DNA of 64,000 nucleotides, taken from positions 19,815,366 through 19,879,365 of the forward strand of contig CAMZMU010000075.1 in assembly GCA_947311845.1 (NCBI GenBank), in the 5' to 3' direction. This document shows positions 1 through 11,345 of this stretch, one piece after another. A model generated the notes under the pieces. It made no database searches. It was not told where the DNA came from and was given only the letters and a program-made list of their open reading frames with translations. Position 1 is the first letter of the stretch. Every line of letters begins with the position of its first letter. Both the position numbers and the translations under genes were made by a program. Source of the stretch: Poa pratensis (taxonomy: Eukaryota; Streptophyta; Magnoliopsida; Poales; Poaceae).

Positions 1-283
1 TTGGCTCGACGCCACTAGGCGTGGCCCTGCCTTTGTATTTATTTATATACACTTTTCTATTTAACACCTAACTGTTTACAAATTCAGAAACAGTCACTTT
101 TCTCTCCACCGTCCGATCTTCCATCTCCGCGCAGCTCTCTGTATCTCTCCCTCGTTTCTTTTTTCTTTTTCCCCTGGCTGAGTGACTGAGTCCACCTTTT
201 TGAGTCTTTTTTTAATTTTCATTTCGGCGTTCCCCTCCCATGTGTGTGAGAGAGAGAGACAGAGAGGCTCAGAGGTAGAAGCG

Positions 284-661
284 ATGGCGGTGTCGCCGCA
301 GGCAGCTCCGCCGGCGGCGGTCGTGGCGGACCTCCGCGAGCCTGGGTTACAGCCGGCCGAGAGAGCGCGCGGCTTCCGCGGATCCAGGCGGCGGTGGGGC
401 CGCAGCTTCGTTGGAGAGAGCTGCGGGTCGCGACCATCCCGTCAGTCGTCGAAGAGACCGGCGAATCGCGAGCGAGAAAGGATTGTTCGCCGCCGTCGAG
501 ATGGGTACTACTCCTCGACCCCCTCTATCCCCTTCCTTTTTTATTTGATTTGTTCTCTGATGTTTCGTCGCATCGGGCTGGTCGTCGCTGGATTTGAGAT
601 TGATTTGTGCGGTCGCATTAGCTCGTGCTATGTCGTGATAGTTGCGGGAGTCCGTCTTTGA
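284..661 (+). CDS. Possible first exon or ORF of an unidentified gene
   Basis: I do not recognise this product. The sequence before it looks like a plant 5' leader (pyrimidine-rich, then a GA run at 248-266). The ATG at 284 opens a GC-rich reading frame rich in Ala, Pro and Arg. After about position 500 the composition turns T-rich and the frame reads like intron or UTR until the TGA. A second frame from 394 is open over the same GC-rich block. The most likely reading is a 5' exon or leader of a host gene whose intron contains the CACTA insertion at 1557. A chance ORF is equally possible. Confidence 0.25.
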   Translation: MAVSPQAAPPAAVVADLREPGLQPAERARGFRGSRRRWGRSFVGESCGSRPSRQSSKRPANRERERIVRRRRDGYYSSTPSIPFLFYLICSLMFRRIGLVVAGFEIDLCGRISSCYVVIVAGVRL

Positions 662-1553
662 GGCGAGAGAGACTGCGTACGAGGGTGTTTCATGATATGT
701 GGTTGTTGTCATTCCCGTGTTGATGTTGTTGTATACTTCGTGTTCGTAGCTCGTGAGTTCGTCGGCAGTCACGGGCAGTGTCGCTCATGATTTTTGCGTT
801 GAGCTTGTTTTTTGGGTTAGGTTTTAGTTTCACTGATGTTTGTTTTAGGATCTGGATGAACTATACGTTAGGCTGGCGGTGTGCCTATATTATGGTTCAG
901 TTAGAGTTTAGTCATTTTTGTCCTGCCTCAAAATGTAATTTAGTGTCTGTAATTTAGTCACGGGCAGTGTTGCTCATGTAATTCAGTGTATGATCTTGTT
1001 GGTTTAAATGGTTGGTAGTCCTCTGTTGTATGTATACCTCAAAATGATTTTGAATCATTTCACATACAATTACAGGTTTGTGGGGGAATGATGTTCTGAA
1101 CCCTGCCAAAGAGAATTCAGTCTAACACTGCCAATTTTTTGAACCCTGACAAAGATTGTATCGCTTTGTCGGTCTCTATATCTTAGTCTGATTTTTTTGT
1201 GTTCGCATTACCTCGTGCATGTCGTTGGTAGTCGCAGGAGTCTGTCTCCGACGGAGCCCGTCTATGACGGTGATTTCATGATCTGTTGTTGCTTTTGCCC
1301 CTGTCTCGGTTCCATTCCCATAAGACCTGTAGCCGCCTCGGCAGTATGTGTTAACTTGTCTACATCAACAATTTAAATTGAGTGTGTTTTTTGTGCATGA
1401 CCATGTAGTATGTGTCGCCATGAGTCTCCAGTAGTTAAGTGTTGCTCCTTAGCGTTTAGTTTTCATTTCTGCTTTGTGTGAATCTCCACTGACGAATATG
1501 TATCACCATCTGTTTCGGTTTGTTGTGTTTATTTTTTGTTTTGATGGTACTAT
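662..1553. other. Intron-like DNA with internal duplication, no gene seen
   Basis: This stretch is T/G-rich with no long reading frame. Related segments recur: the block at about 612-720 (GTCGCATTAGCTCGTGC, then a GTTTCATGAT motif) has a diverged second copy at about 1201-1285. A phrase GTCACGGGCAGTGT occurs at about 766 and again at about 957. This suggests an old local duplication. No splice sites could be assigned with confidence. Confidence 0.4.
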
Positions 1554-1556
1554 TCA
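1554..1556. repeat. CACTA target-site duplication, left (TCA)
   Basis: TCA lies directly before the CACTAG terminus and is repeated at 9674-9676 directly after the other terminus. A 3-bp duplication is diagnostic of CACTA insertion. Confidence 0.9.
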
Positions 1557-1770
1557 CACTAGTAGAAAAATGACCTCTAGTCGCGGTTCCAGAGCCCCTT
1601 TAGTCGCGGCTGGGCAACCGCGACTAAGCAGGCGGGACTAAAGCCCCCCCTTTAGTCGCGGCGGGTTCCGAACCGGGACTAGAGGTCCCTCCACGTGGGG
1701 ACGTGGGGACGTGGTGTGTTGGGACCTTTAGTCCCGGTTGGTAGCACCAACCGGGAAGGGTTTTTGGTTT
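1557..1770. repeat. CACTA left (3') terminal and subterminal repeat zone
   Basis: The zone opens with the 13-bp TIR. It then has several copies, in both orientations, of a 10-12-bp unit like TTTAGTCGCGG / CCGCGACTAA, and variants with CCCGGTT. In this superfamily such arrays are binding sites for the TNPA-type protein; that role is inferred here. Confidence 0.85.
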
Positions 1771-1844
1771 TTTTTTTCGATTTAATTGCAGGGTTTAGGG
1801 TTTATATATGCCGGGGTTTGGTTATAGGTTCCCGTGTCCCATGT

Positions 1845-1975
1845 CGTAACCGTGGTTTCACTAGTAACCCTTCCCGTAACGGTAACCGGTAACCATTACG
1901 GTGACGGTGACCGTTACGGTAACAGTTACGGTAACGGTGACGGTTATCGTAACGTTTTCCACGTCGTAACCGTTC
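1845..1975. repeat. GTAACGGT / GTGACGGT short tandem array
   Basis: About 130 bp of near-tandem 6-mers alternating GTAACG, GTGACG and GTTACG, so that the minus strand reads as a run of Val-Thr dipeptides. It lies inside the CACTA element between its 3' subterminal repeats and the end of the peptidase gene. It is a simple-sequence expansion, not a coding region. Confidence 0.8.
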
Positions 1976-2104
1976 CCGTGTCGTATGAAGTCGATGCACA
2001 TATTTATAACACATACAATTAAATTAAGTAATACTTTTAGATCGTAGTCAAGAGTTGATGCGCCAAGAGTTATCGTAGTACAAGAGTTGAAGCAAAACAA
2101 CAAG

Positions 2105-5011
2105 TTATTTACACGCTTTCATGCTTTCAGCATCGTAGTACTCTCCTTTCTCCGATAAGGCCTCCGAAAGGTAAAATCCCGCCAATTCCTCTCCAATTGC
2201 CTTGAAACGGTGCTCGAATGGTAGCTTGCAGCGCTTTTTTGCCAACTCTGCACTTTTCATATTCCATTTCTCGGTGACTAGTACATGTACATACTCGCAA
2301 ACGAAGTATGCACATAACTCAGTTCCCTTTGGTTGCTCCAAGCAAGACTATACAAGAATAGATTTCAATCAATAATAATGAAGTATGCATGAGAATGTTG
2401 TGTGGACGTAGGTAGCAGTACTTACCTTGTTCAACTTCCAATCCAGCTTTTTGGGCCACCCACCTGCAGGATCTTCCTCGACAAACCTTTTCCAAACGCT
2501 GCCCGACAAAGAACATTCACAAATGATTTATTCGTTAATGACTTGACATGAAGATATGAATGACAGAGGCGGTAAGAAATGAATGTACCTTGCTAGGAAG
2601 TCGAAACAACTCATGTATTTGTCAGGATGATACCTCAATGAGTCAAGTGAATGAATAAGTCCTTTGCGATGTTCAATGACAAGAAGAATCCAGTGGTAGC
2701 TGCGCACAGTCATGCATAACTCATCAGTTAAACTTAACATCGGGTGAGCAAATTAGAATGTGTAGAAGACACTAAAACTTACCCGAAGTGGTAAGGCCAA
2801 TATATAGTTCTTTTGTCGCGGTATCGCTTGAACACCCTTAGCAAATCATCCGGTGTGTTCTTGTTATACAAGGGATCTATTATGGTTGCTTCGTTATATT
2901 TATCCGGGTCAATGAACCCAATGTCATGCTGGTTCATCTTTTTGAGCTCGAGCATCTTCAATCTGCATAATATAGCACACAAAAGATTAAAGTGAGAATA
3001 ATTACAAACAATGAACGAGACTAGGTAAAGAATTAAATAAATCACTTACAGGCAATAGGAACTCATGATAGATTTGTCGAGTGCCCGCAGATTGTATAGC
3101 TGAAAAAGTTCGCTAAACCGAACAATGTGGTTGTAGTCTTCTAAGAAGTGCTCATCGTCTTTCCTACATTTCAGAACGACAGAAGCTGTCCCTTTCTTTG
3201 CGGCTTCAAGTACCAAAAATGGAGAGCACGCATTTTTGTTGGTAACTTGCATTTCACCAAAGCTTCCCCATAACAAATTCTCTTACTGGTGGAGCTGTTG
3301 GTGCAGTCTCAAAGTTCAATCTCGAAGCATATTCGTCTATAGGAACTTGCGCTTCGGCGGCAAGACGACGGATTTCCTCTAAGTCAAACACCATCGGCGC
3401 TTTAGGGTTAGATTGTACTAGTTGTTTTCCGCGCTGGGGAACTCGACTATCTTTGTTCGTCGGCGGCGGGACAATTAGCGGGGGGACAGAACGTACGGGT
3501 TGTTCTCCGAGCTGGGGAACTTGTTTACCTATCTTCGGCGGCGGTGGGACCGATGGTGCTGCTTTTGTAGCTTCCTTCGGCGGCGGGTCCGATGGTGCTG
3601 CTTGTTTATCTTTTGCCGCCGGCGGCGGGACTGACTCTGCGTCTTGTTCACCTTTTTTCGGCGCCTCCACCTCCGTCACCGCGTCATATGACTTATGAAT
3701 ATAACGGTCATAGTCAGATGGCGGCTTCTCTGGAGGACATATAAGTTGTCGATGACTCGATTACAAGCCTGTGCAGTATAGCCGGCGGTAAAATTTGGCG
3801 GCGGCACTTTCGGTGCGAACAATGCTTTATTATACTCCGCCACGGCTGCTTCATTTTGCTCATGAGTCTTCTGCCAAGGTAACCTCGGATCAGGCGATGT
3901 GGCCCTTTTAGTTCGCCTCCTGACCGGGGAAGACGCGCGCTTTCTCCGGAGAAGCGCTACGGACACTTCCTCACGCGGGTGGCGGAGATGGAGATGGACT
4001 GTGCTGACTGAGATGGTCCTCTACATCAATTTCCGGTGGGGGGTCCCTGTCACGCGGTGCCGGAGATGGATGTGTCTCATCGATACCCGGGCAGGATGGG
4101 CTTTGCTGAGTCGGTGGCTTTGAGAACTTGATGTATTTCTTGTTCCACTGGACGAAACCACCCTTGACATCGTACAATGTCTCCTCACCGTCACCTCCAG
4201 AAATCTCAAGAGCCAATGATTCAAATCTCGGCGCAATTTCATCCACCCCGACAACAGCATAGCCAGGAGCAATGTCACCATTATGGTAGCTTGCTCCGGC
4301 GTCACTCGGTAAAGCATAGCCGTCCGCCACCTTCGTGGATATGTTAACCACAGGTGCATGTAGCTCACATGGTGTCTTCTCCGTGACATCATCCACGGGG
4401 TAGTGAGCATCGACATCTATTTGCGTGGAACCCACGCTGCTTCTAAGCTGAGATCGAGCATCCATGAGTTGCTGCTGCTGAGACGGCCCTGTCTGACTAT
4501 TAATTGACTCCATGAGTTGCTGCACCTTGAGTTCCAATTCCGTTAGCCGCTCTTCACCCTTCTTCTTCTTTCTTGCACGGCTTCTATAAGTGTCAGCGTG
4601 TTGCGGATACGCTTTCTTAATGGTGACACCGCCGGGCATGCCTCGTAAACGTCCCCAGTGTTCAGGATTCCCTAGGGCCCGTGTCAGCTCGTCGTCCTCT
4701 CTATAGGGTTTCCACACACCCCGTTTAACTTCCTCTATTACCTTTTCAATCTTCGGGACGATTTCTTCTACTTTTTTCTTGAATTTTTCAACCTTCGGGA
4801 CAATATACCCTGTTTCCTCGTCCAACGTTGCGCCATGCGCGAACAACCAGAATTTGGACCTTTCAGTCCAGTAGTATGTTTGTGGAGTGATATCTTTAGC
4901 AAAGATTTTATCTTCTAAGGCTAGCCACTTAGGAATGGCTGACCTGTAGCCACCTGTCCCCAAGTTATGGTGGTGAACCTTATTCGCAGCATTTGCCTTA
5001 TTTATGTTCAT
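2105..5011 (-). pseudogene. CACTA second gene: plant-transposase (TNPA-like) region plus Ulp1-like C48 peptidase
   Basis: The N-terminal part (5011-3971) has the NKANAANKVHHHNLGTGG motif, the TERSKFWLFAHG and RALGNPEHWGRLRGMPGG blocks of the plant transposase family, and a Gln/Pro-rich tail. The C-terminal part is a Ulp1-type cysteine peptidase over five exons. I place introns at 2963-3049, 2700-2782, 2499-2588 and 2348-2425, all GT-AG and phase-consistent. The His lies in YHWILLVI, the Asp in GLIHSLDS and the Cys in TELCAYFVCEY. The long first exon is broken by frame changes near 3970, about 3735 and about 3265; the peptidase exons are open. In related elements this protein is linked to transposition; a SUMO or ubiquitin-like protease activity is an inference from the fold. 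Confidence 0.8.
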
Positions 5012-8000
5012 TTAACGTGATGGTTGGGTCAATTTTCACTTTGAAGGGCGGAATTTCATGAAACTTATTGTAATCTTCTGACATGTCTGTGTGGTCCTCC
5101 ACTCCCACGATGTTTCTTTTACCTGAAAGAACTATGTGGCGCTTTGGCTCATCGTATGATGTATTCGCTTGCTTATCTTTTCTTTTTTTGGTAGGGTAGA
5201 CATGTCCTTCACATAGAAAACCTGAGCCACTTCACTGGCTAGAATGAATGGTTCGTTCTCGTAATGAAGATTCTTGAAATCCACTGTAGTCATTCCGTAC
5301 CGTGTGTCTACGGCTACACCGCCATCTAGGTTGAACCATTTGCACTTGAACAAAGGAATCTTAAATGAAGGTCCATAGTCCAGTTCCCATATCTCCTCTA
5401 TGTAACCATAATATGTTACCTTTTCCCCACTGCAGCCATCTATTGCATCAAAGCGAACACCACTGTTTTGGTTGGTGCTCTTTTTATCTTGGTCGGCCGT
5501 GTAAAATGTATTTCCATTTATCTCGTACCCTTGAAAAGTCAATATAGTCGAAGATGGTGACTTGGCCAAATAGTATAGCTGTAGTTCATTTGTGGTGACA
5601 TTCATCAGAAGTTTCTGTAACCAACCGCCAAAAGTCTTGATGTGTACTCCATCAATCTCATCTTCTGGGTATTGGGAGCGTAAATAATTCTTGTGTTGCT
5701 CGATATACGGAGCCACCAAGATGGAATTATGCAGAACTGTGTAGTGTGCTCGAGTGAAAGAATCCACGTCTTCACATATGATTGCTTTCTTTCCTAGCGT
5801 GCCTTTTCCACGCAGTCTCCCCTCATGACGCGATTGAGGAACACCAATCGGCTTAAGATCAGGAATAAAGTCAACACAAAACTCAATGACCTCCTCAGTT
5901 CCATAACCCTTGGAGATGCTTCCTTCTGGCCTAGCACGGTTATGAACGTATTTCTTTAAGACTCCCATAAACCTCTCAAAGGGGAACATGTTGTGTAGAA
6001 ATACAGGACCGAGAACACGTATCTCTTCCACCAGGTGAACTAGAAGGTGCGTCATAATATTGAAGAAGGTTGGTGGGAACACCAACTCGAAGCTGACAAG
6101 ACATTGGACCACATCATTCTCTATATCTTTTAGAGTAAGTGGATTGATAACCTTCTGAGAAATTGCATTCAGGAATGCACATAGCTTCACAATGGGTACT
6201 CGAACATTTTCTGGTAGAAGTCCCCTCAATGCAACCGGAAGTAATTGTGTCATAATCACGTGACAGTCATGAGACTTCAGGTTCTGGAATTTTTGCTCTG
6301 CCATGTTTATTATTCCCTTTATATTCGACGAGAAGCCAGATGGAACCTTCATACTGCGAAGACATTCAAAAAATATTTTCTTCTCTTCTTTCGTAAGAGC
6401 GTAGCTCGCAGGACCTTGATGATTATCAGAATGATCGTCGTCTCGTGAATGCATACGTCGATGGGCCTGTCTTGCTTCCGGTGTATCTTTTGACTTTCCA
6501 TACACGCCCAACAAGTTAAGCAGGTTCAAGCAAAGATTTTTTGTCACGTGCATCACGTCGATTGCAGAGTGAACCTCTAGCATTATCCAATAGGGCAGCT
6601 CCCAAAATATAGATTTCTTCTTCCACATGGGAACGTGGTTCTGAGCGTCATTCGGAACAGATAGTGCTCCAGCACCCTTCCCAAATATTACTTTTAAATC
6701 CTTGACCATATCATGTATAACAGAACTAGAAGGTCGAGTAGGCTTCCGCCGAATATCTTCCTCACCTTTGTAATGTTGGCCTTCCTTTCTTACTGGATGC
6801 CTCGGTACAAGCCATCGACGATGGCCCAGGTACACAATCTTGTTACCTATATGTTTACCTTGAGTCTCACCTAAACAATGCGTACATGCATTGTATCCCT
6901 TGTTTGACTGTCCTGAAATGTTACTAAGAGCAGGCCAATCATTGATGGTTACAAACAAGAGCGCTCGTAGGTCAAATTCCGTTTGTCCGTGCTCATCCCA
7001 CACACGCACACCTTCATCAGTCCACAACTGTAAAAGTTCTTCCACCAATGGCCTCAGATACACGTCAATGTCGTTGCCAGGTTGCTTCGGGCCTTGGATG
7101 AGCACTGGCATCATAATGAACTTCCGCTTCATGCACAACCAGGGAGGAAGGTTATATATACATAGAGTCACAGGCCAAGTGCTATGACTGGAGCTCTGCT
7201 CTCCAAATGGATTAAATCCATCTGTACTTAGACCAAATCTTAAGTTCCTAGCGTCATCCGAAAATTTCGGGAACTCTCTGTCGATTTTTCTCCACTGGGA
7301 CCCATCAGCGGGGTGTCTCATCATCAGTCTTTTTTACGTTCTTCTTTGTGCCAGCGCAACAACTTGGCATGCTCTTTGTTTTGGAACAAACGTTTCAGAC
7401 GTGGTATTATAGGAGCATACCACATCACCTTGGCAGGAATCCTCTTCCTTGGACAACCTTGCTCGCCCTCAACTTCACCTGGGTCATCTCGCCCAATCTT
7501 AAACCGCAATGCACCGCATACAGGACAAGCATTTAAATTTTCGTGCTTGCCGCGGTAGAGGATGCAGTCATTAATGCATGCATGTATCTTCTGCACCTCT
7601 AATCCTAGAGGGCAGACAACCTTCTTTGCTTCGTACGTACTAGAGGGCAATTCGTTTTCATTTGGAAGCATCTTCTTAATTATTTTCAGCAAACTTTCAA
7701 AGTGCTTGTCGGTAGTACCACTCTCTGCCTTCCATTGTAGCATTTCCAGTATGGTACCGAGCTTTTTCTGGCCATCTGTACAAGTTGGGTACAACAATTT
7801 GGTGTGATCGGCTAACATGCGCTCCAACTTCAACCTCTCGTTTTCACTTCCACAGTCCATTTGTGCATCATGAATGGCCTGACGAAGATCATCGTCAGGC
7901 TCATCTTTTTTTTCATCCTCTTCAACTTCGTCTTCCCCCATTGAAGTACCACCGTGTTCATCGAACATAGGATAGTTGTCATTATCCTCTTCTTCTTCAT

Positions 8001-8237
8001 TCTCTTCCATTATAACCCCTGTTTCTCCGTGCTTGGTCCAACAATAATAACCACGCATGAAACCATTTTGCAACAGGTGTTGGTGAAGCTTGGCTGAGGA
8101 AGGGTAATCCTTCTTATTCTACAGAGACTGCATGGACAACACATAAAACCATTTTTTCGCTTGCTTATCTCGGCCACAGTGAGAAATTCATGCATGCCCT
8201 TAAGGAAATCGTCAGAAACTCGGGACCGTACATCCAT
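4998..8237 (-). pseudogene. CACTA transposase TNPD (tnp2 family), three frameshifts
   Basis: Domains in order: a Cys-rich transposase-associated domain (MDVRSRVSDDFLKG and the CCPCSLC motif, start chosen at 8237), an acidic linker, a CPVCGA zinc-like motif, the tnp2 core (RHPADGSQWR, FVTINDWPALSNISG, HSAIDVMHVTKNLC), a DUF4218-like block (about 6250-5850) and a DUF4216-like C-terminus (about 5390-5200). The frame slips by one base near 8107, at 7324-7332 and near 5170-5185. After the last slip the usual tail (PKRHIVLSGKRN) stays open to a stop at 4998. The longest intact piece is 7324-5132 (730 codons). TNPD would bind and cut the TIRs; this copy should not make a full-length enzyme unless the slips are sequencing errors. 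Confidence 0.85.
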
Positions 8238-8381
8238 TGACGTCTCATCTGCATTATGCATGCCAGTAATGAATAGATAAGTGACCATAATAATTCTTAC
8301 AAGTTCTTCAAGCAAAGTAGAGTGGCGACAAATGTAATACATTGTAGCATTAAATATTCATTAATTTAAACTAACATAGAA

Positions 8382-8920
8382 CTATCTAAAGAATTTAAAT
8401 CCAACAACAAATGCGAACATAATCGCAACTAAGGTCATTATTGAACCAACAGCATAATGATACCAAGCCTCTTGACTAATGGCATAACTTCTAATTTTTT
8501 TAAGCTTCAAGCGCATCGCATCCAACTTGATCTCGTAAGCATCAACGACGTCGGCAAGCTTCGAGCGCATCCCATCCAACTTGATCTCGTAAGTATCGAC
8601 GACGTCGGCAAGCTTGAACTGGTGTTCATCGATGATGTTGGCAAGCTTGACCTCCAATTTCCTCTTCTCTTCTTGGCGGAGATCTTCACTTATTTTTAAT
8701 TTAGCTTTCAAATCATCGTTTTCTTTCACAAAAAATTCAACAATAGGGTCCATTGGAATTTCCGGTTCAACTACCTCCTAGACAAATATATATTTATGTC
8801 AAAGTTGGTCGGCATGATTGTCATAAACACGAAACGAAACAAATATATAGTTATTAACAGTCATACCACATCCGAATAATAGAGCGGACGAGAGCCGGTG
8901 GGGGTATTTGTGAAAACCAT
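8382..8920 (-). CDS. CACTA accessory gene: tail-anchored coiled-coil protein
   Basis: A two-exon gene: exon 1 is 8920-8867 (18 codons, ATG at 8920), a GT-AG intron lies at 8866-8778, and exon 2 is 8777-8382 with a stop. The splice keeps frame and gives 149 residues with no disruption. The middle is Lys/Glu/Asp-rich and heptad-like. An 18-residue unit (KLADVVDxYEIKLDxMR) is repeated in tandem, matching a 54-bp DNA duplication at about 8528-8635. The last 27 residues (WYHYAVGSIMTLVAIMFAF, then FR at the end) form one hydrophobic helix, so the product is probably tail-anchored in a membrane. I recall similar ORFs in other Triticeae CACTA elements but know no function. It is the first gene from the 5' terminus. 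Confidence 0.65.
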
Positions 8921-9673
8921 GGCACTATATATATATAAAAAACAATTATACAACTTATACAAAAAAACAAATAATTATGGAACAAAATCATACAACAAAG
9001 ATTTTTTTTAAATAAAAAAGAAGGCTCACCTAGGTGGTGTCGGTGACAAGACGGCGCGGTCTATCGACGACGGTGAGGACGTGAATGTTGTGACACTGAA
9101 ATACAAAAACATAATTTAGTTTAAGCTCAAACTGAATAAACAAAATTGAGCTAAATAAGCAAAATGAGCTAACTTAGGCATTTCATCAAACACCTACCTA
9201 GCACTAGAAATATAAAATGAGCTAAATAAGCTAAACAACTAACGAAACGGGCGCCGGAAGAGAGAGTTTGCAGTTGCTAACCCTTGGATAGATGCACCGC
9301 CGTCAATCTTAACAAATGGGGCAAAAAATCGTGGAAGAAATCGAGCTCGGTGGAGAGAAAATGGAGATGAAACTCGAGCTCAAAATGGCCATGGCTGGCT
9401 CGGGGTGGAAGATGTAGTTGAAGGACCTGCAGTCCCGGTTCCAGCCACGAACCGCGACTAAAGGTCCTCGTGCGGGCCCGCGCGGCCCCCGCCGCTAAAG
9501 CCGCAGGCGGAGGACCTTTAGTCGCGGTTCGTGGCTGGAACCGCGACTAAAGGTCCCGCACCAACCGGCACCTGTCCTAGCCGTTGGAGATGTCGGAGCC
9601 GGAGCCCTCTAGTCGCGGTTCGGAAAGGAACCGTGACTAAAGGTCCGGCTCTATTGCCTCTTTTCTACTAGTG
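8921..9673. repeat. CACTA 5' leader region and right subterminal repeats
   Basis: 8921-9240 is AT-rich and presumably carries the element's promoter and leader. From about 9425 to 9660 there are at least six TTTAGTCGCGGTT-type motifs in both orientations, including a large inverted pair around 9430-9560 (GGTTCCAGCCACGAACCGCG and its complement). The 13-bp TIR closes the element at 9673. No gene was seen here. Confidence 0.75.
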
Positions 9674-9676
9674 TCA

Positions 9677-10430
9677 GGCTGTCTCATGCCTGAAATATGA
9701 TTTGACAGATGATCATTTTATTATCCTTTGTATGTGCGTACCAGTGCTTATGCCCTTTTTAATTTATTGATACGTTTGCAGTGATTGAATCAGCAGGAGG
9801 TTTCGAAATTCATTGCATGTAGGGCAGTCAAGAGCTTGTCACCAATCAGTGGATGATCCTGATCATGGTTTTTCCTATACCTATACCGAGAGCTTCAAAC
9901 ATAGCAGCTTTGAACATAGCAGTTCATTACCTGTTTGTATGTTTATCCTCTTGTGATTTTCGATTTAAGGTTGACATCGACGGTATGAGTTACATGAAAA
10001 ATTAACAAGCATTGTCTCCTAGATATTACCATAATCAAATAAGTCATTGTAGTTCATTTAAGTAAGATTTGCAACTGAATTGGTTAGCCCATCGATCTAT
10101 GTGATAGGAGAGTGTGACTCACTTAGATTGAAAGTAGGAGTTGATTGGGAAAATGAACAAGCATTATTTATTTGCTGTTACCACATAAGTATCTTCTCGC
10201 AATTGCTAAACATGCAAGAAAAATGCATTAGTTTTGAAGTCCATTATGTGTACGTCCATGCATGTAATTTATTTATCGTCCATGCATGTAATTTATTTTA
10301 TCAGTTTGCCGTTGATTTAGTTACACAACAATTTCGTTCTTTGGCTATTAGTATGCTTGTGCCCTGTCATTTTGCATTCTTACTGATCATGTAGATACAA
10401 GTTATGATGTACTTAAGTCCTTCTCATTTT
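9677..10430. other. AT-rich sequence without a recognisable gene
   Basis: Continuation of the DNA into which the CACTA element jumped. It includes a duplicated CATGCATGTAATTTATTT phrase at about 10258-10298. Reading frames are short and of low complexity. An intron of the gene suggested at 284 is possible but unsupported. Confidence 0.4.
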
Positions 10431-11345
10431 TAAAGTCATTTTCTTAAGTTCTTCGAGTCATTCTAAGTCTTCCATTTATTTTGTAAGGCGTGTTCTTAAC
10501 TTATTGCAGTCATTATTAGTCTTGTTATTTTTCAGGATTTCAACCTTCATTTTATCCAGTCTTTTTTTTTTCTTGATTCATCTGTCTAATTCTTTGGTCC
10601 CTCGGCCTCAGCTTTAGTTTCTCAATTAGCCTCTTGTTCTTCAGCTATTTCAATTCTCTCTCAGTGTTCTAAGTCTTGTTTTTCAGTCTTTTAATTTACA
10701 TTTCTTTCAGTCCTTCTCATATTTCTATGTCTAGTTCTTTAGTTTTTCATGCATTTCATGAGACTCTCATTTCTATCATTACTTCGTTATATTTTCTTCG
10801 GTCTATGATTTCTTAAGTCTCTCAATCCTTCATTATTTTAGTCCCTCCATTACTTAAGTTTCTCATAATTTGAATTTTCAGTTGTTCATTACTTCAGTCA
10901 CTCATAATTTGCATTTTCACTTGCCTAAGTTACTTGAGTATTCATTACTTCAGTCTCTCAGTCTCATAATTGGCATTTTCAATTGCCTAAGTTTTTTCAG
11001 TATTTCATTACAGGTCTTCATTACTTCAGTCTATCATAATTTGCATTTTCAGTTCTTCATTCCTTCAGTATCTCATAATTTGCATTTTCACTTGCCTAAG
11101 TTTCTTGAGTATTTCATTACTTCAATCTCTCATAATTTGCGGTTTCAGTTATTCATTCCTTCAGTCTCTCATAATTTGCATTTTCACTTGCCTAAGTTTC
11201 TTGAGTATTTCATTACTTCAGTCTCTCATAATTTGCATTTTCAGTTATTCATTCCTTCAATCTCTCATAATTTGCATTTTCGATCTCGTTCTTTTTCGTT
11301 TAGTCATTTGTCTCATTCTTCAGTCCCTTTTTCTTCACTTTTTTT
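10431..11345. repeat. Pyrimidine-rich tract with ~96-bp minisatellite
   Basis: About 900 bp in which the plus strand is dominated by TTC, TCA and CTT. From about 10865 to 11285 it becomes an imperfect tandem array. The phrase CTTGCCTAAGTTTCTTGAG recurs at 11091 and 11187 (96-bp spacing), with older copies at about 10920 and 10982. It alternates with TCTCTCATAATTTGCATTTTC. The open frame across it (10870-11499) is a by-product of the repeat and is not counted as a gene. Confidence 0.75.

Larger units (their letters stand above)
1557..9673 (-). mobile_element. Complete CACTA (En/Spm-type) DNA transposon
   Basis: Both ends begin with the perfect 13-bp terminal inverted repeat CACTAGTAGAAAA (1557-1569 and the complement of 9661-9673). 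They are flanked by an identical 3-bp target duplication TCA (1554-1556 and 9674-9676), the expected length for CACTA elements. Subterminal zones carry many direct and inverted copies of a motif like TTTAGTCGCGGTT. The 8117-bp body holds three minus-strand genes, so the 5' end is at 9673. They are a small membrane/coiled-coil protein, a TNPD-type transposase, and a second gene with a plant-transposase domain and a Ulp1-like peptidase. The transposase and the front of the second gene carry frameshifts, so the copy is probably not autonomous, although its termini look intact. Confidence 0.95.
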
